45,266 bases of DNA, from NCBI RefSeq assembly GCF_002873395.1, contig NZ_MCUV01000026.1, positions 1 through 45,266 on the forward strand, in the 5' to 3' direction. Below the pieces are notes generated by a model. That model was not told the DNA's origin. It saw only the letters and a program-made list of their open reading frames with translations, and did no database searches. Within the stretch, counting starts at the first letter, position 1; each line of letters begins with the position of its first letter. The translations under genes were made by a program, and so were the position numbers. Origin of the DNA: Vibrio sp. 10N.286.49.B3. Lineage in GTDB: Bacteria; Pseudomonadota; Gammaproteobacteria; Enterobacterales; Vibrionaceae. Shown here in pieces: positions 24,355 through 33,782 of this stretch.

Positions 24355-24372
24355 AATTGACAACTGTCAATT
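24355..24372. promoter_or_regulatory. Inverted repeat upstream of the recombinase operon
   Basis: AATTGACA (24355-24362), AC, TGTCAATT (24365-24372) is a perfect 8-bp inverted repeat 46 bp before the 781-aa gene. It contains TTGACA, a consensus -35, so it may be an operator over the operon's promoter or a recombinase-binding site near the element end. Confidence 0.5.
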
Positions 24373-24418
24373 GTCTACTAGGCTAAAGATTATACACACT
24401 ATATAATTCAGTACGCAT

Positions 24419-26764
24419 ATGAGAATCCCGATATTAAAAGAGCTATCTCAAATCACTTCGTCTCTATCACCCTGTTATTCTCACCACCTTTCCAACGATA
24501 TTTTCCCGCAATCTTCTATAGTTAAAGGCAAGGTAGAAGGTGCTGTAATACAGAAAAAATTAAATATTTATGCATCCTTCTGTTACCTAGTTAAGTCAAA
24601 GGGGTATAGTGGTATTGATATCCTGAATGATGCCTCTGCTCTGAATCTTCATTTTGAACAATTTATCGGTTTTCTACATAAGGAATCAGAAGTAAAGCGA
24701 GATTGCTCGTATAGCCTAATTAACCCATTCAGAATAGCCTTTAGCCTCCTAGCCAAAGAAAGAGGCCTGCAACTTCAGAAAATTAAACTCTCCACTAACT
24801 ATATTACAGATGATTTACACAGGTGTATCGATAGGTATAACGCCCTGAGCATTGATAACACCAAGCGCGATTATCTCAATGGGTGGCGCGCGGTTAGCAA
24901 AAATGGTCAAGAGTATGAGCTGTTTCTTGATCCAATCTACACAGGGCACGGCAAAGAATTTGCTACGTTGTTACATAATGCTCTCAACGATTACACCTCA
25001 AAAATGCTTCAGTCTTCAGCTCGTACTGTAGTTAATAACTTCAATAATCTATTCAGAGCGATGTCCATAGTTTGCTCTAAACAAAAAGACATTAATGACC
25101 AATTGAATCACGAAAACCTACATCAGTTTTTCCTCAAAATCATGAACCTTCTTTTTGCTGAATGTTTGGCTAAAAATAACGACCCCAAACATTTTTTTCT
25201 AACATGGAAAAGGTCAGTAGAGCACTTTCAGAAATGCTTCATCCAAACAGGTATATTTGATCCTCCAATTAAGCCATTTGTGACTCCGATATGGAAGTCA
25301 CCAAAAGATTCTATATTCACTTTTTCGATCGGAGGTCAAGCATCAAAAATCGAAAAAGATCGATGGTTTGCAGATATCCCTTTGAGAATAAAGGATGAAG
25401 AAGCCTTAACCATTATTCAATCAAGGGTTGAGAGAGATTTAAAACACATTCACCACATTTGTTATACAAAATTCAAAGAGTTTAAAAAAATTGACAAGCG
25501 CAATGACTTGTACCGTTGCAGCGGCGTAATAAAGCCACTGACACGAGCCTATGGATCAGATGTGCCTGTAGGAGATAAGCATGTTGCAAATACAGTTGCC
25601 ACATTCCATACATATGGAATCGCAGGGAAGAAATCAGGTTACGTTAGTTTTTTGGGGTTTGCAGGCAACTCACGGGATCTTAATTATGAATTGAATCTTC
25701 CAACTGTCGCTAGCCTAGCGATTATGTGTAACTTATTGATTCAACAGCATCCTCAAATTACTCCATCTTGGCTCGAAAAGTGGGAGCTATTTAACAAGAA
25801 TGGCGATCAAACTGGTTTTATCCAATCTGGAAACCAATTCTTAATTGATAGTGTTAAACGTCGTAGAGGTCTATCAAAAGCTCAACAACCAATCATTTTA
25901 AACGAATTTTCAAAGGAAGTGGTTGAATACCTCATCGAGCACACCGCTATAGCTCGCGACAACCTCAGGAATAAAAAAGATACCTCTTGGCGGAAAATGT
26001 TACTCACTGCGAATGTAAACAAGGCTAGTCAGTCAAGCAGGTTAACAAGCTACGACACGTCGCCAACATTTATTGGTTGGATGACTGATAAATCATTATT
26101 TTCCAATGAAATACTTATTACTCAAGAGGAAGCAGCTGTCATTGCAGATATGGCGTCCCTTCGTTCAGTTAGAAGAAATAAGGCTCTTCTAACCTATTTG
26201 GAAACGCACTCCATGACTGCCGTAGCTGAAGCTCTTGGGCACAAAGAAATGAACTACACTCTGTTGTGCAGTTACCTACCTAAACCTTTAATGGACTTCT
26301 TTAACGACCGCTGGATTAGGCAGTTTCAAAACGCCATACTTCTTGAGGCTCTAAAAGGCTCAGATTATCGTTTAGAAGCTGTTGATATGACTGCTGATGA
26401 AATAGATGAATTCCTCGAAAATCATGCTCTTTCAGAGCTTCCTAGCTTTTCTCAATTTGAAGCCGCTTCAACTGGGTCACAGAACATTTACGTCGATAAA
26501 TACGACTTTGATGGAGCCACATTCACTATTGGTACCGCATTATTGCAGGTACTAATAGCGATTAGGAATACTATCGAAGAAAACTCATATAATGAGTTAA
26601 CGGATATTATCAATAACTGGTATGAGTCTTCTATTTTTATTCTTAACCTCTTGGAGTCAGAACAATATAGCGCAGATAAAGAGCTAACACGCATGCTCCA
26701 TGAGGCGAAATCCAACCCGTTGGATACACAACAATTCAAGGAAATGATATTATGCGTTCAATAA
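24419..26764 (+). CDS. Degenerate tyrosine-recombinase-like protein, first gene of the recombinase module
   Basis: A 781-aa protein, much longer than ordinary integrases. The C-terminal part has the shape of a tyrosine recombinase: LRSVRRNKALLTYL (residues about 581-594) sits where HxxR is expected but has no His. EALGHKEMNYTLLCSYLPKP supplies an H608...Y613/Y619 pair like the usual G-H...Y end. The first about 550 residues show no known motif. I take it as a recombinase-fold partner that may lack catalysis. It is the gene nearest the mscS junction and overlaps the next gene by 13 bp. Multi-recombinase elements of vibrios carry comparable proteins, but I have not assigned it to one. Confidence 0.6.
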   Translation: MRIPILKELSQITSSLSPCYSHHLSNDIFPQSSIVKGKVEGAVIQKKLNIYASFCYLVKSKGYSGIDILNDASALNLHFEQFIGFLHKESEVKRDCSYSLINPFRIAFSLLAKERGLQLQKIKLSTNYITDDLHRCIDRYNALSIDNTKRDYLNGWRAVSKNGQEYELFLDPIYTGHGKEFATLLHNALNDYTSKMLQSSARTVVNNFNNLFRAMSIVCSKQKDINDQLNHENLHQFFLKIMNLLFAECLAKNNDPKHFFLTWKRSVEHFQKCFIQTGIFDPPIKPFVTPIWKSPKDSIFTFSIGGQASKIEKDRWFADIPLRIKDEEALTIIQSRVERDLKHIHHICYTKFKEFKKIDKRNDLYRCSGVIKPLTRAYGSDVPVGDKHVANTVATFHTYGIAGKKSGYVSFLGFAGNSRDLNYELNLPTVASLAIMCNLLIQQHPQITPSWLEKWELFNKNGDQTGFIQSGNQFLIDSVKRRRGLSKAQQPIILNEFSKEVVEYLIEHTAIARDNLRNKKDTSWRKMLLTANVNKASQSSRLTSYDTSPTFIGWMTDKSLFSNEILITQEEAAVIADMASLRSVRRNKALLTYLETHSMTAVAEALGHKEMNYTLLCSYLPKPLMDFFNDRWIRQFQNAILLEALKGSDYRLEAVDMTADEIDEFLENHALSELPSFSQFEAASTGSQNIYVDKYDFDGATFTIGTALLQVLIAIRNTIEENSYNELTDIINNWYESSIFILNLLESEQYSADKELTRMLHEAKSNPLDTQQFKEMILCVQ

Positions 26765-29187
26765 TTGACTGTAATAAAAAAGTTATCAACTTAGGTAAAG
26801 AGGAATTAGAAACTCTGATTTCTCAAGCTATTTCAAATGGTAACTTTACAAGTCTAGAACAAATAACGAACGTATATACTGGTATTTACAGCGCTTTAAA
26901 AGATAAACCTTGGTGGTTGGTCAGTGATTTTGAAGATGATATCTGGATCTTCGACTTCCAGTCAGATACACAAAAAAAAATAGCAAAATCGAAACAAAAA
27001 ATTAGTGAGATAGATTGGACATCGATAATTCTTGATGATGGTAAACCTATTACATCAAATAAACACCGTCAACTTTTAAACGCTTTCAAGTACTGGCTTA
27101 TAGCTGTTGATAACCCATTTGATAATGGTGGAAATTTCATAACGGCTACTACTGCTAGAGCCAAGTTCAACCGTGTCGTTTCTATGATAAATTCCATTTT
27201 AATAAACGCTCACAAAAAAGAACTCGCAAATAACCATCTTCAGAAGTTTAATGATGACTTTTGGCTTAGTATCCTTACCTCTATTAGCGCACGTGGTAAT
27301 GTATTGGGTATTTATGGAATAGAGCCACGAATTAAAAATCTCCTTGATAATGCCGCCAATACTATTTCCGATGAAGATGCAGAAGCTTTCTCTAAAGAAT
27401 ATCCTTATTTACTCGAAGAATTATCTGAAGATAAAAATAAACTACTATTAAATGATCGTGTAAAATCGTGTAAGTGGTTATTTAATAACGGCTTCTATAA
27501 ACAGTCTAACGGTGGGATAAGATATACAGGCAACTCAGCTTTTTTTGCTTCATCGCTGTTTGAGGGTAAAGTGTTAGATATTAATAAATTAAATATACCT
27601 GTATACCCGGAAATAGTCATCATCCCCCCTGTATTAAAAACCGAATACCCTCGTATTGATTCCAAAGACTATAGCAAAGGAATTACTAAACCAGCTATTG
27701 AAAACTATATACAGGTAATTAGATTAATTCATACGAATATTGGAAGAACTGATGCAGCTCAACCTAATATTATTGGTAAAAAAGTACTGGCGATTAACGT
27801 TATGCAGAATGAGCAGACGATAGAGAAAACCCCTAATAGGACTAAAACAGTACCACCAGAGGTCATATTTAACCTTCTCCGAGATTGTTATGAGTTTACT
27901 AAAGAACATTTGCCAGTAGAACCGACATCCCCTTATGAAACTACAACTCTACTATCTGAAGTACTTAAACTACTGGAAGCTGGTAACTCAAAATCCACTA
28001 AAGCAGACACAAGCCCTACAAGACCCAAATTGAACTCTAAAGAGTTTAATGAATCTTTGCATCGAGAATTACCTTCGACAGAGCGAGCTTGGTGGTTTGA
28101 GTATGAAGCAATAAACACACTAAGTACTGAATACATAAAAAAAGGGATTAAACAAATTATTCCTTTAGGTATAGATGAATTAGATAAACACAAAAAAATT
28201 CGATCTGGAGAAAGTTTATTCGATCTATTTTCTGTATTACAAGGTTCAATACAAATCCTTGTTGGAGCAACAGTGGCAAGAAGACAAGATGAACTAATTG
28301 AGCTAGAAGAGCATGGTAATTTGGTACCCAATATAAACCCATTTACAGAGAAAGGTGGTAACACTCAATACGATCTAAAATTCAAAGTAAAAAAAACAGG
28401 AGTAGGTGGTAAAAAGGGGCAAAAAGAGTTAGCTAAAAGACCTATACCACGGTCAATTGCAAAAATGATATGGCAATTAGAGCAATTTAATATTGGGATG
28501 AATAAAAGAGGTTTGAGCTATGGTACGTTGTCATTATTTAATACACTAGATCCGACCATTGGGAAGATCGGCTGCGTAGACCACAAGAGTTATAATACTA
28601 ACCTTGATAATGCCTGCGATTACCATGAGACGCTGTTGGTAAAATATAGCACCGTAGAATTAAGGCGACTTTATGTAAGGCAACATCAACTTAGACGTTT
28701 CTTTGCAATGGCTTTTTTTTGGTCAAAGCGATTTAAAGGAATGGATTCACTTAGGTGGATGTTAGCCCACTCTGATGTGCAGCATCTCTATAACTATATT
28801 TCAGAACTGGAAAGTGGTGCCGTTCTCTTAGGAGTAAAAGCAACAGCAATCACTCGTAGTCTTATAGATCCATCGTCTGAGTTATATGACACAGAAAGTA
28901 TTGAGATCCTGAGAAAGACTATAGCAAATAGAATATTAGGTAATAACTCTCGATCAATTGATGTTAGTTCACTCAGTGAGGCTTATGACTGCTTTAAAGA
29001 TGAGTCTTATCACACTATCCCAAGTATCGATCAGATTGAAACCGAGCAAATGATCGAGTACGAAGTTCTTAATATGTTGAAGGATGGCTCAATTACTCTA
29101 GAACCCGACTTTTTTTCCATCTCAGATGCAAGTGGCAAAAAAATCCAAACATTCACTTTAATACTAAAAACCAAAGATCTCGATTAG
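26752..29187 (+). CDS. Large tyrosine recombinase (integrase), second gene of the module
   Basis: An 811-aa protein. The catalytic domain is in about residues 490-690: arginine I in VGATVARRQDELIEL (R510/R511), a lysine-rich beta-hairpin (VGGKKGQKELAKRPIP), HxxR as His645-Gln-Leu-Arg648 in YVRQHQLRRFFAM, then His673 and Tyr680/Tyr682 in WMLAHSDVQHLYNYI. All core positions of a tyrosine recombinase are therefore present. The N-terminal about 480 residues are long and unlike phage core-binding domains. The start codon overlaps the preceding gene by 13 bp, which suggests translational coupling. Expected role: excision and insertion of the island, together with its neighbours. Confidence 0.75.
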   Translation: MRSIIDCNKKVINLGKEELETLISQAISNGNFTSLEQITNVYTGIYSALKDKPWWLVSDFEDDIWIFDFQSDTQKKIAKSKQKISEIDWTSIILDDGKPITSNKHRQLLNAFKYWLIAVDNPFDNGGNFITATTARAKFNRVVSMINSILINAHKKELANNHLQKFNDDFWLSILTSISARGNVLGIYGIEPRIKNLLDNAANTISDEDAEAFSKEYPYLLEELSEDKNKLLLNDRVKSCKWLFNNGFYKQSNGGIRYTGNSAFFASSLFEGKVLDINKLNIPVYPEIVIIPPVLKTEYPRIDSKDYSKGITKPAIENYIQVIRLIHTNIGRTDAAQPNIIGKKVLAINVMQNEQTIEKTPNRTKTVPPEVIFNLLRDCYEFTKEHLPVEPTSPYETTTLLSEVLKLLEAGNSKSTKADTSPTRPKLNSKEFNESLHRELPSTERAWWFEYEAINTLSTEYIKKGIKQIIPLGIDELDKHKKIRSGESLFDLFSVLQGSIQILVGATVARRQDELIELEEHGNLVPNINPFTEKGGNTQYDLKFKVKKTGVGGKKGQKELAKRPIPRSIAKMIWQLEQFNIGMNKRGLSYGTLSLFNTLDPTIGKIGCVDHKSYNTNLDNACDYHETLLVKYSTVELRRLYVRQHQLRRFFAMAFFWSKRFKGMDSLRWMLAHSDVQHLYNYISELESGAVLLGVKATAITRSLIDPSSELYDTESIEILRKTIANRILGNNSRSIDVSSLSEAYDCFKDESYHTIPSIDQIETEQMIEYEVLNMLKDGSITLEPDFFSISDASGKKIQTFTLILKTKDLD

Positions 29188-29197
29188 GAACATTTAA

Positions 29198-29776
29198 ATG
29201 AAAAAGTTAAGCGTAAACCAAATTAAAGCAATAAAGACTGAACAACTTTTACTTGACGTAATCAACAAGCCCAATAATTTTACAAATGATGATAAGTTAA
29301 TTCATGCACTTCGCTCTCAAGGGGCTTTAGCGCAGTATGATAACCCAGTCCTTAATATTACTTCATGTTCACTCAATACCCTAAAAAGCAATTGCAATGA
29401 TACTTTAAAAAGAAAGTACAAAGGTCTCGATATCCTTAGAGTCAATGCCAAAACAGCCATTGAAGATAAAGAACAGGAACCCAAGGTAGATAAACCTAAC
29501 AAAGCAACACTCTCTGGATTGAGATTGAAGGTCAATGAGCTAAATAGTGAACTGGAATCACTTCGTTTTGCTTGTTTCAACCTAACGAATATTATTGATG
29601 AACTACGCTCGTTTACCAAAAAGCTTGCCGTATATGACGGAACCAGTGATGCACGATATGACCTCTATAAAGATCAAGACTATGAGATCAGACTGAAGCT
29701 GGATTACACTAATCAATTTCAAGCATATAAAAATTCCCAAGAAGAATACCAAAGGTTTCTAAATGCCAGTAATTAA
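29198..29776 (+). CDS. Small coiled-coil protein of the recombinase module
   Basis: A 192-aa protein with no enzymatic motif. Residues about 105-145 (LSGLRLKVNELNSELESLRF) form a coiled coil and the N-terminal half is helical and basic (MKKLSVNQIKAIKTEQLLLD; TLKRKYKGLDILRV). It begins 10 bp after the 811-aa gene, with GGAACATTTAA before the ATG, and overlaps the 454-aa gene by 14 bp. Its place between two recombinases suggests an accessory or DNA-binding factor acting with them. That is inference from position only. Confidence 0.6.
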   Translation: MKKLSVNQIKAIKTEQLLLDVINKPNNFTNDDKLIHALRSQGALAQYDNPVLNITSCSLNTLKSNCNDTLKRKYKGLDILRVNAKTAIEDKEQEPKVDKPNKATLSGLRLKVNELNSELESLRFACFNLTNIIDELRSFTKKLAVYDGTSDARYDLYKDQDYEIRLKLDYTNQFQAYKNSQEEYQRFLNASN

Positions 29777-31127
29777 ATTAGAGAACCATAAACAATGGAC
29801 ACATATTGGGCTTGATAACAGTCTAAAATTTAGAAAGCCTATTGATATACAATTCGTGACGTACAGCAACGGGCTTCCGTGTGTGGAAGTAAATGCATAC
29901 ATTAAACAGTTAATTTTAAATGGCAAAAAATCCAGTACTATTCGTACTAAAGTTTATAATATTTATCATCTAGTACGTTTTGTAGAAGAACAACCTCTTT
30001 TGAGTTCCTTTGAACAACTGAATAACTCACTGTTTAAACTATTCATACATAACCTACAAAGAGAAATTAAAACAAATGGAGAAAAATTGAGAAAAACAAA
30101 TACAGTAATAACTATTGGGGCTCAATGTCTTGATTTTCTGTGTTTTGTCAAGTCTTTCCATGATTTAGATAACTCCATTGGTACGGACAAAAGCAGCTCA
30201 ATAATTATTACTGAAAAGGAGTATAAGTTTAAGCCCGAAGGATACAAGAATTATAAATATGGTACTACAAAGAAACACACTTCTTTCCCAGATCCTGACG
30301 AGAGAAAGAAACGCCACCCTGTTGGTGAAGAGGACGCGCTCGCAGTATGGCAGTATATTAAAACTCAAAAAGGAAAAGACAAACGTAGGCGTGACATGGC
30401 TTTCTACACATCAATGGAACAGCTGGGGGCTCGCGTAAAAGAACTCAGTCTAATGACCCTCACAGATTTTGAGAATGCAAAGCAAACTGGCTTAATGAAA
30501 TTGGTGACTCTGAAAAGAAAGGGGACTGAAGAATATACCCGCATGGTTCCCGTACCAAGTATTTTTATTACAAGTATCTCTGATTACTTAAAGGTAAGGA
30601 AAAAGGTGACGAAAAGCAAAAAAGTAAATCATGATTATCTTTTTATCAGCCTAACAACAGGAAAACAATTGAGTGCTGGCACATGGACAACTTATATTAA
30701 AGAGTGGCAAAACAAACTTGGGATAAAAACTCCTATTAGTCCTCATAGGTGGCGTCATGCTTTCGTAACCGAAAAACTAAAGGAATTAATACTTGCTGAT
30801 GATGAGCTCAATAGCAAAGATGACTTTCGAGCAAAATTACTTCATACAAACACGCTTAAGCAACAGTTGCAGCAATGGACGGGACACTCAACCTTAAACT
30901 CCCTCGATATTTACATTGACCTCATATTTGCAGAACTGAATGGTTATGCAAAAGTGTATAGTGCTGTTTCATTATCAAATGCGGTCAAGCTAGTCGAGCG
31001 CCAGCTAGAATACTTCAAGGAACAATTAAACAAAGGGGAAATAAGCAACACAGACCTAAGAAAAGGGTTGGACGAATTAATTAATTCTTTCAGCAAAGAC
31101 ATTAATAGTTCCACTGAACATCGATAA
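29763..31127 (+). CDS. Tyrosine recombinase (integrase), fourth gene of the module
   Basis: A 454-aa protein with a full tyrosine-recombinase catalytic set: Arg224 in EQLGARVKELSLMTL, a lysine near 251-253 in VTLKRKGTEEYTRMVPV, His328 and Arg331 in SPHRWRHAFVTEKL, His375 in WTGHSTLNS and nucleophile Tyr384 in LDIYIDLIFA. The first about 150 residues resemble a core-binding domain with a long linker. Its ATG lies inside the end of the preceding gene (14-bp overlap), so the four genes form one operon. Together with the 811-aa protein it is the likely enzyme for moving the island. Confidence 0.88.
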   Translation: MPVIKLENHKQWTHIGLDNSLKFRKPIDIQFVTYSNGLPCVEVNAYIKQLILNGKKSSTIRTKVYNIYHLVRFVEEQPLLSSFEQLNNSLFKLFIHNLQREIKTNGEKLRKTNTVITIGAQCLDFLCFVKSFHDLDNSIGTDKSSSIIITEKEYKFKPEGYKNYKYGTTKKHTSFPDPDERKKRHPVGEEDALAVWQYIKTQKGKDKRRRDMAFYTSMEQLGARVKELSLMTLTDFENAKQTGLMKLVTLKRKGTEEYTRMVPVPSIFITSISDYLKVRKKVTKSKKVNHDYLFISLTTGKQLSAGTWTTYIKEWQNKLGIKTPISPHRWRHAFVTEKLKELILADDELNSKDDFRAKLLHTNTLKQQLQQWTGHSTLNSLDIYIDLIFAELNGYAKVYSAVSLSNAVKLVERQLEYFKEQLNKGEISNTDLRKGLDELINSFSKDINSSTEHR

Positions 31128-31190
31128 GCTAGCTTATTTATGCTCAGTGGTTCAAATGAATAAAAGTACAACACAAACTACTAAGGTTGG

Positions 31191-32408
31191 TTAGTTATCG
31201 TTTACCCTAAGACTATTCACCACTTCAGTTTCTCGCATAAAATACTCAAACAACCCTACCCTAAACAACCGAGTCGATGTGGCCGCATTCTTGTAAATAC
31301 GCCCTTTAGCATCTAGCTCCATTACTGAGCAATCATTCCAATGTATGGCATTCTTACTGTAATCAAGCCTTCCTAATGCTTTACCAGCCGCTTTCAACTC
31401 ACTTAGTGACGCCCCATTGCTAACTAATTCATGAATCGTCAAACCAAGTGCCTGCCAGACCTGTGGCGACAAGTGATACCCAGAACGATCTTTGAGAAAG
31501 ATCTCTTGCAATGATTCAAGCCATGCCCTCAAAAAGAAAGTAATTTTCTCCATATAGTCATCAGACAAGACAGAAGTAAGACTTGTCCCATTAGGCAATT
31601 TAATGTCTTTCGACATTTTGCTGTACTCCTGTGTTCCCACTCCGGCAACAGCACCAACCAGAAACTTAAAAAGTACGTATTGCGTGGTGATATAACGCTC
31701 TGAAGTTTTCACATGTTTGGAGTCAAAATTCACACCACCATAAGATTCAATATCAGCGTCTCGTATCAACTGATCAATAAAAGGCTTCAATGGAAAATCA
31801 TCATCGGGTAGCAAATTCTTTCCACCAAGAAGATGTGGAAGGCTTAGTGATGACTCGAAAATACTGCTCTTTTTAAATAGTTCAATGACATTATCAGTAT
31901 TCAAACCTTGTTCAGTATCAAACACAATGCGGACTTCTACCCCCTCCATTGCTAAACGTTGTCTCTGCTCACTTCGTTGATTCGCTTCTTTAACAGTCAG
32001 TCTAGAGCTAAATAAGAAGGTTTTTAACCCTAAGATCTTGCAGATAGCAGTCAAGCCCAAAATGTTACCGACGACATATGTATTAGAGGTGTTGTAAATC
32101 AAGGTCGGTAACTGGTGTGATGCATTAGTAAGAGTAGGTTTATCGATAACTGCAAATGTTAGCGACAAAGGCGCACTTACCGAATGTTCAATAGCGTTTT
32201 TTTGTAGTTCAGACAGTATCTGTTCGACTTTTTCAATATTTTTAGCATTCACAGCAGCATCAATCGCCCACCTCAATTCTGGCAAGAGGTTACTGGTTGA
32301 AAAGTATGAAGCGACCTCAGCCATCGGCATTGTGGTAATCAAAGTGTGCTGCGTCCGACCATGTGAACGAAACAACATGCCACTAATTTTTTTATCAGAA
32401 ATACTCAA
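31191..32408 (-). CDS. Unrecognised 405-aa protein, possibly DndB/DGQHR-like
   Basis: A 405-aa protein converging with the recombinase operon (64-bp gap) and divergent from the ParB-like gene. The N-terminus (FRSHGRTQHTLITTMPMAEV) recalls the start of DndB/DGQHR-type proteins, but the DGQHR motif itself is not present, so I do not assign that function. The middle is a mixed alpha/beta region (residues about 90-190, TSNTYVVGNILGLTAICKIL; EGVEVRIVFDTEQGL), and the C-terminal part is helical (FFLRAWLESLQEIFLKDRSG). No membrane segment is visible. Facing a ParB-like gene across a palindrome suggests a linked DNA-related role. Confidence 0.5.
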   Translation of the reverse strand: MSISDKKISGMLFRSHGRTQHTLITTMPMAEVASYFSTSNLLPELRWAIDAAVNAKNIEKVEQILSELQKNAIEHSVSAPLSLTFAVIDKPTLTNASHQLPTLIYNTSNTYVVGNILGLTAICKILGLKTFLFSSRLTVKEANQRSEQRQRLAMEGVEVRIVFDTEQGLNTDNVIELFKKSSIFESSLSLPHLLGGKNLLPDDDFPLKPFIDQLIRDADIESYGGVNFDSKHVKTSERYITTQYVLFKFLVGAVAGVGTQEYSKMSKDIKLPNGTSLTSVLSDDYMEKITFFLRAWLESLQEIFLKDRSGYHLSPQVWQALGLTIHELVSNGASLSELKAAGKALGRLDYSKNAIHWNDCSVMELDAKGRIYKNAATSTRLFRVGLFEYFMRETEVVNSLRVNDN

Positions 32409-32458
32409 AACTTTTCATCCAGTTACTGAAAAAGTGGACTTTAACTCAAAAAAACAAC

Positions 32459-32484
32459 TTGATCCGACATGTATGTCGGATCAA
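32459..32484. promoter_or_regulatory. Perfect 26-bp palindromic site between divergent genes
   Basis: TTGATCCGACAT (32459-32470), GT, ATGTCGGATCAA (32473-32484) has two perfect 12-bp arms. It lies in the about 145-bp gap between the divergently read 405-aa and ParB-like genes, where an operator or ParS-like binding site would be expected. There is no run of T residues, so a terminator is unlikely. Confidence 0.75.
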
Positions 32485-32553
32485 TACTAATCAAAAGAGT
32501 TAAAGCGCAAATTGCTCCTAATAGCGATAATGCCACAGATAAAAGGTCAAAAC

Positions 32554-33780
32554 ATGAAAGACAAAAATACCGATAATCATAATGAGATATCAGGTGAGAT
32601 CTTAGAAAGCTCTATCGTTGATAGTTTGTTTATTAAATACGATGAGAAAGAAAGTAATAGCTATTTAGCTAGCTCAAAAGAACTATTAAAAACAGCAGAA
32701 TCGCTACCTCCTCAACTGCTTGAAGGCATTTTTAAATCTAGGGCTCGCTATTACTCAGGGGTAAAAGCAGTTAAAACAACACTGAAGCATACTGTCATCT
32801 ATATCAGCCCTCAGATTGCACGTGATATGTTAAAGTTTTCCCGACGTGGAGCAATTAACCCTAATAATAAGAATCGAAAAATAAGCAGAGCAAGAGTTAA
32901 GAAGTACGTAGAATTAATGAAAAAAAGAAAATGGTGCCTTACTGGTGAACCAATTATCATTTCTGTCGAGGGCGAGATTCTCAATGGTCATCATCGCCTA
33001 GAAGCTTCATATGAAGCGAATGAAGGTTTCATTGCTCCTGTTATTTACGATGTAACTGACGATCTGTCATTTGCAAATATTGATGTGGGTAATATGCGCT
33101 CTAGATCGCAGGTATTAGAGATGGCTGGGGTTCTAGTGAACGCTCAAGTGCTATCTCGTGTAGCTATGCTATCAAAAGCCTTTGATATGACGTCTAACCC
33201 TTATGCATTCAGAGGTACTCAAGGCACATCTTTCCAACCTTCTGAAATATTAGCATATGTTGAAGAAAACGAAGAGCTTGCATTATCTGTTGATTTTATT
33301 TCTAAAATAGTAAAACGACATAAACTTGAGACTCAAGTCTCTGAGGCGATTTACGCTTTCGCTCATTACATGATTAAACAAAAGCTAAAGGATTATGAAC
33401 TGAACAAAACACTGCCCCTGTCACCAGAAACCTACCTCACTCGGATTATTTCCTCCCTAGGGCTGGAGTCTGAAGATGACATTGAATATCAGGTCCGTAA
33501 TTACCTACAATCACTAGTCCATGAGTCAACAAGTTACTCTCTTTTATGCAAGTTATCAGCTATTTTTAAAGGGTGGAACCTGCATTTAGGCATCCCTGTT
33601 TCAGGTAATAAAGTGAGTGTTCGCCGGGTCGCTCGATATCGAAGAGATAGTGATGGCAATAAAGTTCCAATGACATCCGCTGGGAATATTAATGAAGCAT
33701 TCACAATCCCATGTGTTGAAAAAGGGCCCGCTCCCAAGAAAATCTTGAAACAAGCCAACGTACAGACATTGGAGAAGTAA
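32554..33780 (+). CDS. ParB/Srx-fold DNA-binding-type protein
   Basis: A 408-aa protein from the ATG at 32554. The frame is open upstream to a TTG at 32512, but AAAGGT lies 7 nt before 32554. The central domain (about residues 75-190) resembles the ParB N-terminal domain: SRARVKKYVELMKKRKWCLT, EPIIISVEGEILNGHHRLEA with the ParB-type NGHHR motif, then ANIDVGNMRSRSQVLEMAG. Such domains bind or hydrolyse CTP in true ParBs and act as nuclease-like or regulatory domains elsewhere. The C-terminal half is helical with a basic tail. It is read divergently from the 405-aa gene around a 26-bp palindrome, and a 73-aa gene follows at once. Confidence 0.65.
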   Translation: MKDKNTDNHNEISGEILESSIVDSLFIKYDEKESNSYLASSKELLKTAESLPPQLLEGIFKSRARYYSGVKAVKTTLKHTVIYISPQIARDMLKFSRRGAINPNNKNRKISRARVKKYVELMKKRKWCLTGEPIIISVEGEILNGHHRLEASYEANEGFIAPVIYDVTDDLSFANIDVGNMRSRSQVLEMAGVLVNAQVLSRVAMLSKAFDMTSNPYAFRGTQGTSFQPSEILAYVEENEELALSVDFISKIVKRHKLETQVSEAIYAFAHYMIKQKLKDYELNKTLPLSPETYLTRIISSLGLESEDDIEYQVRNYLQSLVHESTSYSLLCKLSAIFKGWNLHLGIPVSGNKVSVRRVARYRRDSDGNKVPMTSAGNINEAFTIPCVEKGPAPKKILKQANVQTLEK

Positions 33781-33782
33781 GT

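Noticed and set aside
31191..32408. Calling the 405-aa gene dndB
   Set aside because: Only the N-terminal impression fits; the DGQHR motif is absent and no dnd partner genes are present.
32512..32553. TTG start for the ParB-like gene at 32512
   Set aside because: The ATG at 32554 has AAAGGT at good distance, and the extra residues look like untranslated leader.
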